A stretch of DNA of 64,000 nucleotides, from assembly GCF_036825535.1 (NCBI RefSeq), contig NZ_CP098813.1:1-64000 (forward strand). Direction: 5' to 3'. Shown here one piece after another: positions 58,429-64,000 of this stretch. This stretch comes from Parasalinivibrio latis. GTDB taxonomy: Bacteria; Pseudomonadota; Gammaproteobacteria; Enterobacterales; Vibrionaceae. Position 1 is the first letter of the stretch, and the number at the start of each line of letters is the position of its first letter. The notes under the pieces were generated by a model. That model had not been told where the DNA came from. It ran no database searches and worked only from the letters and a program-made list of their open reading frames with translations. The position numbers were made by a program, and so were the translations under genes.

Positions 58429-61071
58429 TTACGCTTTCTTCGCATGCTCATTCAGGAATTCCAATACCAGCTTACGATCATCTTCTGACAGACCGGCGCG
58501 TGGGAACATGGAGTTGGTAATACCCTTCCATTGGCGAATGGTGTAATCACCTGGGTTTGGCGCAGCGTGACAGAGGGTACAGCTGCTGTAGAACAATTGT
58601 TCACCCTTAGATTGCTTGTGACCACCGGCTCCGCCAATTTTTTTCAGTCTCTCCCCAAGCTGGAGCGCCCACAGATCAACCGGATATTCAGCCTTCACCA
58701 TCTTTGGTGGCTCATAGGCTTTATTGGCCGACTCCGGATTGGTGCATTTCTTGAAGTACGCCAGACAGGTATTGGCACTGGTGGCCTGGCTCAGGCCACT
58801 TGCAGGCTTGGCACTGGTCAGCATATTGATAGAACCTGAGTTACAGCGGCCTTTGCTGTCGAGCTGGATCCAGGCACCTTCGTGAATATAGATAACACCG
58901 CGCATTGCACCTTCGATGATACGGGCACCACCGATTAAAGCGCCACGGTCGTTATATACCTCCACCAGGTCGCCGTCTTTAATACCGCGCTCTGCGGCAT
59001 CCTCTTTATTCATCATCACAGCCTGTCGGCCGTCAACACTCTCATAGGCATTGACATCAGCATTTGCCATTTGTGAGTGCAGGCGCATCCATGGGTGCGG
59101 GCTTAGTACCTGAACCTGTCCCTTCTTCGCATTACCCAGCCATTCGAACGGAGGCAACCACTTAGGAACCGGTGGACAGTCAGCAATTTTGAACGAATCA
59201 ATGGTCTCGCTATAGAGCTCAATTTTACCGGAAGGTGTATGCAGCGGATGCTTTTCAGGGTCTTCGTAGAACTGACCATGGCGAACGAATGCATCAGCGT
59301 CAGCTGGTGTATCTACATGGGCAATTCCCTTTTCCCAAAACGCATCGAACTCTTCCGTTGCTGATGAGTTTGCATACGCTTCGCGCAAATGCTCCATCAT
59401 GCTCTTGCCGCCGGTGTACTGGTCGTACACGTTAAACATAAAGGCAAGGCGCGAGAATATTTCATAGTCATCCAGGCTTTCACCTACAGGCTCAATGATC
59501 TGGCGCATCGCGTAGATCTTATTGTTACTGTAAGTACCACCGGAGGTGAGATCGTTGCGCTCAAGCGTTGTAGTGCTTGGCAAAACAATATCGGCATATC
59601 GGGCTGATGCACACCACCAGGCATCCTGACAGATGTAGGTGTCGATGTTTGCATTCATCGCCTCAATCAGCTCGTTGGTATTTTGCTGGTGGGAGAACAG
59701 GTTGTTGCCGGCGTTATAAATAAGCTTGGCTTTGGGGAATTTCAGGTTTGCACCGTCACGTGTGTAATCACCACCCGGTTTTTTCAGCATTTCTGAAATT
59801 AACACTACCGGACAAGTGGTAGTGATCGGGTTACGGCCCTGAGAAAGACCTATAGGCATGCGCTTGCCGGATTGTGGCATCCCGCCGTTGCCATAGTGCC
59901 AGCTGAAACCAGCACCCTCACCCGGCTTACCAATTTTACCGGCCATTGCGGCAAAGTTGATGATTGCCCAGTGAATCATCTCACCGTGATCAGCTCGCTG
60001 AAGTGCCCAACCGGCAGCCAGTTGCGTGCGCTTAGCCATAATAAGGTCAGCAAGATCAGTAATCTGCTGAGCACTCAAGCCCGTAACCTTCGCTGCCCAC
60101 TCCGGTGTTTTCTCTACCCCATCTTCCCAACCGGCCAGATAGGACAGATATTTATCGAAACCAACAGTGTACTTATCGATATAGGCTTTATCATATTTAC
60201 CTGATTTATACAGGTAGTAGCTCATCGCAGTAAACAACGCGGTATCAGTGCCTGGGCGAATATGAATCATATCACTACCCAGCGCTTTATCGGTTTCGGT
60301 TTGCTGCGGGTTGATCGAGATGAATTTAATGCCCTTCTTGGCGAACGCTTCCCAGTGCTTTTGCATTGAGTGGTCTGCTACACGGAATTCCACCCGGTTG
60401 GTTTTCCAAGGGTCGCAACCGATAAACACCATCAATTCAGTGTTGTCTTCAATCACTTTCCAAGCGGTCTGAGGTGAGTAAACTTCCAGATCGCCGATAA
60501 TGTGTGGCAGGATAACTTCAGATGCACCAGCAGAGTAATCGCCAGCACAGGTGCTCTGACCACCAATCAAGTTAAAGAAACGACCCTGTAAGGTTTGAGG
60601 GCGCATCAGGCCGGCATGTGACCAACCGCCGTATGAAGAGCTGAAGATCGCTTCGTTACCGTGATTCTCTATCGTTTTTGCAATGGCGTAGGATACCAAG
60701 GCAATAGCAGTGTTCCAGTCGACCCGGACAAAAGGTTCTTTACCGCGAAGGTGAGGTTTGTGGTCGCCGAGTGGGTCTTCGTAGAATGATTTTCGCACCA
60801 TTGGGTATTTAATGCGGGTGTCATCGTAGGTCCGGCTTAACACGCCCTTAGTCAACATTTCAGTTGGGAAAGGGTCAACGTCGTTCACTGGTTGAACACC
60901 AATCAATTTGCCATTTTTAACAACAGCCTTAAATGGGCCATAGTGAGTGGCTGAAGGGATAACTTTGGTGTCATCAGCAAATACCTTGCTGGCAGGGAAT
61001 ACGGTAAGGCCGTTGACTGCAATTGCCGTAGCAATTGAGCCTTTAAGGAAATTTCGGCGGGATAGTTCCAT
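58429..61071 (-). CDS. TorA-type molybdopterin oxidoreductase with C-terminal cytochrome c domain (second copy)
   Basis: An 880-residue periplasmic molybdoenzyme. The Tat motif SRRNFLKG lies at residues 4-11, GDYSAGAS carries the probable Mo-ligand Ser180, and the C-terminal monoheme domain has CTLCH at 831-835. It is highly similar along its length to the protein encoded at 53886, except in the linker before the haem domain. It is divergent from torC, so this copy is the likely partner of the pentaheme cytochrome. TMAO is the expected acceptor; S-oxides are possible. ATG 61071 is preferred to a GTG four codons earlier, although neither has a good ribosome binding site. No torD chaperone gene is in view. 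Confidence 0.93.
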   Translation of the reverse strand: MELSRRNFLKGSIATAIAVNGLTVFPASKVFADDTKVIPSATHYGPFKAVVKNGKLIGVQPVNDVDPFPTEMLTKGVLSRTYDDTRIKYPMVRKSFYEDPLGDHKPHLRGKEPFVRVDWNTAIALVSYAIAKTIENHGNEAIFSSSYGGWSHAGLMRPQTLQGRFFNLIGGQSTCAGDYSAGASEVILPHIIGDLEVYSPQTAWKVIEDNTELMVFIGCDPWKTNRVEFRVADHSMQKHWEAFAKKGIKFISINPQQTETDKALGSDMIHIRPGTDTALFTAMSYYLYKSGKYDKAYIDKYTVGFDKYLSYLAGWEDGVEKTPEWAAKVTGLSAQQITDLADLIMAKRTQLAAGWALQRADHGEMIHWAIINFAAMAGKIGKPGEGAGFSWHYGNGGMPQSGKRMPIGLSQGRNPITTTCPVVLISEMLKKPGGDYTRDGANLKFPKAKLIYNAGNNLFSHQQNTNELIEAMNANIDTYICQDAWWCASARYADIVLPSTTTLERNDLTSGGTYSNNKIYAMRQIIEPVGESLDDYEIFSRLAFMFNVYDQYTGGKSMMEHLREAYANSSATEEFDAFWEKGIAHVDTPADADAFVRHGQFYEDPEKHPLHTPSGKIELYSETIDSFKIADCPPVPKWLPPFEWLGNAKKGQVQVLSPHPWMRLHSQMANADVNAYESVDGRQAVMMNKEDAAERGIKDGDLVEVYNDRGALIGGARIIEGAMRGVIYIHEGAWIQLDSKGRCNSGSINMLTSAKPASGLSQATSANTCLAYFKKCTNPESANKAYEPPKMVKAEYPVDLWALQLGERLKKIGGAGGHKQSKGEQLFYSSCTLCHAAPNPGDYTIRQWKGITNSMFPRAGLSEDDRKLVLEFLNEHAKKA

Positions 61072-61759
61072 AGTTTTTATCACTGATTACGGAGGTTAAA
61101 AATCAGGTATTCATTGATTATTCAGCCAAGAAAAGCCGCTGATTTCACATGCGAAATCACAGAAACTTAAAGAATGGCTCAGGCTTCTTGCCGATTAATC
61201 AGAATGTTCTGTTATGTAATCTACTCCTGTCATTGGCAATAAAAAGCGCGCTTTTCTGATATTTAATTTTTCAGTAATGATGCATGTTAATAATTAAACC
61301 GTTTTGGAATGCACATTAGTTAACAACATCAAACCGAACCCTTAAAATATTTAAACGCCGAATTTCCTTAACAACGTTAAATTTCAGTAAACACCCCCAA
61401 TCCACAGCCATTTGACCACCCACTATCCCATTGTTTTTATTTAAATCACCAACACAGCACCCATTACATCCCGAAACATTTAAGATGCCAATGAGAACCA
61501 TTCCCCAGCTATCACCACGTTCAGTGCAAATTCCATCGTTTTATTTGTGTTACAATTTAACCTCATGTTTTCATGAAATTTATGATCTACTAGCACGAAT
61601 TTTTATCTTTTTTATATGAATAAATATTTTTATATATTCTGTTAATAACAGCGGGCATTTTCATTCATAAAGACATGGTAAGTTGTCGCCACATCTTTTT
61701 GTGTCGTCTCTTTATTGCCCATGAGTAATAAGGATTCCCACTCATTCTGGACCGATAAA
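61072..61759. promoter_or_regulatory. Long divergent control region of second TorA-like gene and torC
   Basis: Nearly 690 bp, strongly AT-rich towards torC, with no credible gene. Structured elements are the dyad at 61140-61159 and CTGTT-AAT-AACAG at 61639-61651, just upstream of torC. I did not find convincing FNR sites or TorR decamers by eye. Confidence 0.5.
61140..61159. promoter_or_regulatory. Dyad TGATTTC-N6-GAAATCA upstream of second TorA-like gene
   Basis: A perfect 7-bp inverted repeat 69 nt upstream of the start. The half-site GAAATC also occurs as a pair upstream of the first TorA-like gene (53713-53727), though in the opposite arrangement. Confidence 0.35.
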
Positions 61760-62926
61760 ATGAAGAAGATTTGGCAGTTTCTAACTAAACCAAGCGGAAA
61801 ATATTCCGTGCTGGCACTGGTTATCGTAGGTGCACTTATTGCCATCGCCGGTGTAGTCACTTTTCACGCCTCAATTGAGTTTACGTCGACAAATGAATTT
61901 TGTACTTCATGCCACACCATGAAGGAAAACTTCAACGAATATAAAAACTCTATCCACTATAAAAACGCCGCCGGTGTCCGCGCAGAATGTCGCAACTGCC
62001 ATATTCCGGAAAACAACCCAATTGACTTTATGAAAGCCAAACTGGGTGGTATTGGTGATATTTATGCCGAGTTTGTTTCCGGCACTATCAGCACACCTGA
62101 GAAATTCGAAGACAACCGCCTGAGAATGGCTCAGGACGTCTGGAAAATGATGTCCGACACCAACTCTGCACCATGTAAGAGCTGTCACTCATATACTGCC
62201 ATGGACCATGCCAAGCAGTCGCCAGCCGCTGCAGCAGCCATGACTAAAGCAGCTGCCAAAGACATGAACTGTATTGAGTGTCACAAAGGTATTGCACACG
62301 AACTGCCAAATATGGCCGGCGGTTTCCGTAAAACCTTCCAGAAGATGGAGCATGAATCTGTTAACGCACCTGACAGCACAACCCTGTTCTCTCTGGTAGC
62401 CAAAAACCTCTACAACGTAGACAACAAAGATTCTGCCATTCAGGGTCAGTTGCTGCCTGCTTCTGAAGTGAAGGTTCTTGAGCGCAAAAACAACATGCTC
62501 AAAGTAGAAATCACCGGTTGGATGGAAAAAGCAGGCCGCGGCCGTGTGATGACCCAATACATGGGCAAGCGTGTCTTCAAAGCAACAGTACGTAACGACG
62601 TAAAAGCATCCCAAAAAATCCTGGGTGAAGAAACTGACGCATCAACTGGCGCTGTTTGGCAGCACGTAAGTGTTCAGGCCTGGATTACTCAAAACGATAT
62701 GATGAGCAGCATCCAGCCGGTCTGGGACTATGCAAAAGAGATGTACGGCTCTACCTGTAACGCATGTCATGCAGCTCCAAACCCTGCTCACTTTACTGCA
62801 AATGGCTGGATTTCAGGCCTGAAAGCGATGAGCGCCTACTACCGTCTTAATAAAAATGAAGAGCGTACCCTTCTGAAGTACCTCCAAAACCACGCTAAAG
62901 ATACAGGCGGCCAAGGCCAGCACTGA
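61760..62926 (+). CDS. torC: Pentaheme c-type cytochrome TorC (NapC/NirT family)
   Basis: A 388-residue membrane-anchored quinol dehydrogenase that feeds electrons to periplasmic TorA. One N-terminal membrane anchor (SVLALVIVGALIAIAGVV) is followed by four NapC-type haem sites (CTSCH, CRNCH, CKSCH, CIECH) and a C-terminal monoheme domain with CNACH. The sequence parallels Escherichia coli TorC. The start at 61760 aligns with the Escherichia coli N-terminus; an ATG at 61721 is also possible. Its C-terminal haem domain (CHAAPNP, then HFTANGW) resembles those fused to the two TorA-like enzymes. It lies divergent from the second of these. Confidence 0.94.
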   Translation: MKKIWQFLTKPSGKYSVLALVIVGALIAIAGVVTFHASIEFTSTNEFCTSCHTMKENFNEYKNSIHYKNAAGVRAECRNCHIPENNPIDFMKAKLGGIGDIYAEFVSGTISTPEKFEDNRLRMAQDVWKMMSDTNSAPCKSCHSYTAMDHAKQSPAAAAAMTKAAAKDMNCIECHKGIAHELPNMAGGFRKTFQKMEHESVNAPDSTTLFSLVAKNLYNVDNKDSAIQGQLLPASEVKVLERKNNMLKVEITGWMEKAGRGRVMTQYMGKRVFKATVRNDVKASQKILGEETDASTGAVWQHVSVQAWITQNDMMSSIQPVWDYAKEMYGSTCNACHAAPNPAHFTANGWISGLKAMSAYYRLNKNEERTLLKYLQNHAKDTGGQGQH

Positions 62927-62948
62927 TCAACAGCACTTTGCACCTCTC

Positions 62949-62975
62949 GCCCCGGCCTATGCCGGGGCTTTTTTG
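62949..62975. terminator. Intrinsic terminator after torC
   Basis: GCCCCGGC and GCCGGGGC pair around CTAT, followed by TTTTTTTTG on the plus strand. It lies immediately before the convergent AraC stop. Confidence 0.85.
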
Positions 62976-63880
62976 TTTTCTTGCAACAGTGCACTGCCCT
63001 GTAATTCTGAGAGAGCTTTCACCTCTTTGGGAGAGTCACCAAAAAAGCGCTTAAACTCCCTGCTGAACTGAGAGGGGCTGTTATACCCTACTTCGTAACA
63101 CACATTGCTCGCCTGCTGCCCTCCCGCCAACAAAGAACGCGCCTCGTGCAGCCTCAGAGACTTTACGTATTGCATCGGTGACAGTGTGGTAACCTGACGA
63201 AAGTGGTCATAGAGTGTCGAAGCACTCATATTGGCAATCGCTGCAATGGTTTCGATATCTATTGGTTTGCGAAAATTCGCTTCAATGTACTGAACCACCG
63301 GCGCAATCCGGTTCGCTCCGGCATAGTTGCTGATACAGTTTCGGAGCATATAGCCAAAGGGCCCCTTCAATACCTCGTAATAAACTTCCCTTTTCAGGTT
63401 TTGGGCAAGAATACTGCTGTCATGGTGGTGCTCGGAGACATTCACCAGACGCTCCAGCGAGGAATAAAGCCCTTCGGTCACCGGTGTAGACTGGGTGATA
63501 TTCATCGGATTTCCTTGCCAGTCAGGTGCAGACTGGCGATCCATCTCAACCACCAACTGACCCACTACCAGTGGGTCTATGGATAAACTGAGTCCAAGGA
63601 AAGGGCAGTCAACGGATGCTTGAGTCACCTCAGCTTCCACAGGCATAGTTACCGTGTGAATCAGGTAGCTTTCTGGGTCATACACATGCTGCCTGTCCCC
63701 AATGTGAATCTCTTTTCTTCCCTGCACCACCACGCAAATCGAAGGCTTCAAGACAATGGGATTCGGGCCATAATTTCCTGTTGTACTAAAAAGTCGAAGT
63801 CCCTCGACATACGTTTCCACAAACTGAGATTGCTGCGTCCGTGACCGGATCTGTACAGCTAACTTCTTCTGGCTCTCCAC
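62957..63880 (-). CDS. AraC-family transcriptional regulator (AraC_N type)
   Basis: A 307-residue regulator. The N-terminal AraC_N domain covers about 10-170 (LKPSICVVVQGRKEIHIGD, then YLIHTVTMPVEAEV). The C-terminal helix-turn-helix pair covers about 200-295, with IAAIANMSASTLYDHFRQVT and VGYNSPSQFSREFKRFFGDS. The start is taken as GTG at 63880, because AAGGAG lies six bases upstream; a TTG at 63910 has no such site. It converges on torC. Members of this group often sit beside oxidoreductase genes; a link to the tor genes is not supported by anything else. Confidence 0.9.
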   Translation of the reverse strand: MESQKKLAVQIRSRTQQSQFVETYVEGLRLFSTTGNYGPNPIVLKPSICVVVQGRKEIHIGDRQHVYDPESYLIHTVTMPVEAEVTQASVDCPFLGLSLSIDPLVVGQLVVEMDRQSAPDWQGNPMNITQSTPVTEGLYSSLERLVNVSEHHHDSSILAQNLKREVYYEVLKGPFGYMLRNCISNYAGANRIAPVVQYIEANFRKPIDIETIAAIANMSASTLYDHFRQVTTLSPMQYVKSLRLHEARSLLAGGQQASNVCYEVGYNSPSQFSREFKRFFGDSPKEVKALSELQGSALLQENKKAPA

Positions 63881-64000
63881 CGGATACTCCTTGGTGCTTC
63901 GGTCTTGCAACCACCAGAATTATTACAGGAAACCAACACGTTCACTGTCTCATCTCCCCGAAATCGGAGTAATAGGCAAGTGATTCGGACGATTGGGATA

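Noticed and set aside
61072..61759. FNR boxes or TorR decamers controlling the tor genes
   Set aside because: Only half-sites or wrongly spaced matches (for example around TTGAT in 61084-61200) were seen, so no site is claimed.
63881..63910. TTG start for the last AraC regulator at 63910
   Set aside because: AAGGAG is placed correctly for the in-frame GTG at 63880, whereas the TTG has no ribosome binding site.
1..64000. CRISPR arrays, tRNA or rRNA genes, prophage or complete IS elements
   Set aside because: No regularly spaced repeats, tRNA T-loop-like elements in a cloverleaf context, rRNA sequence, integrase or transposase was seen in the window.

Overview
The window reads as a chromosomal stretch from a facultatively anaerobic, probably marine, gammaproteobacterium. 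NrdD, NrdG, MltC and TorC closely resemble their Escherichia coli counterparts. TMAO-type reductases, dense regulation and a combined glycine, serine and methylamine catabolic repertoire fit a marine heterotroph. GC content is moderate by eye. The genus cannot be fixed from the sequence alone. No rRNA, tRNA, CRISPR array, prophage or complete IS element was seen.

Bases 1-12300 hold a catabolic locus. A GcvA-like LysR gene converges on a tight five-gene minus-strand operon: glutamine-synthetase-like ligase, aldehyde dehydrogenase, iron alcohol dehydrogenase, class I amidotransferase and a HisN/inositol-monophosphatase-like phosphatase. Divergent from it lies a plus-strand operon: choline/ethanolamine-kinase-like protein, dimethylglycine/sarcosine dehydrogenase (FAD + GcvT domains) and a dedicated ETF pair (etfBA). 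Read together they suggest gamma-glutamylation of an alkanolamine, two oxidations, deglutamylation to glycine or sarcosine, and N-demethylation with electrons passed to ETF. Bases 20853-29356 supply the sink: gcvT and a XRE-cupin regulator on the minus strand, and sdaA-glyA-gcvH-gcvP on the plus strand, with two matching 14-bp palindromes in the divergent promoter.

Between these blocks lie a NUDIX hydrolase, nrdDG (with an FNR box, a -10 element and two NrdR boxes in textbook geometry), a secreted nuclease/phosphatase-like protein, a DUF2797 protein, an AAA ATPase-diguanylate cyclase pair and a DnaJ-like protein. Bases 29497-39469 carry a methyltransferase, mmsB, a cystatin-like lipoprotein, a CitA/DcuS-type sensor kinase without a response regulator, a TctCBA tricarboxylate transporter, a beta-propeller lipoprotein and mltC.

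Bases 39785-45981 form a cyclic-di-GMP signalling block: a globin-coupled diguanylate cyclase, an HD-GYP response regulator and a large hybrid sensor kinase. They are followed by a permease with a striking His/Met-rich loop, then a minus-strand group (AraC regulator, azlCD, ICMT-like methyltransferase, nitronate monooxygenase, GNAT). A tautomerase gene, an 88-bp MITE-like insertion with target duplication, and a DyP peroxidase come next.

Bases 53886-62926 are a TMAO/S-oxide respiration region: two paralogous TorA-type molybdoenzymes that each carry a C-terminal monoheme cytochrome c domain, a PAP2 phosphatase and two small proteins between them, and a pentaheme TorC. An AraC regulator closes the window.
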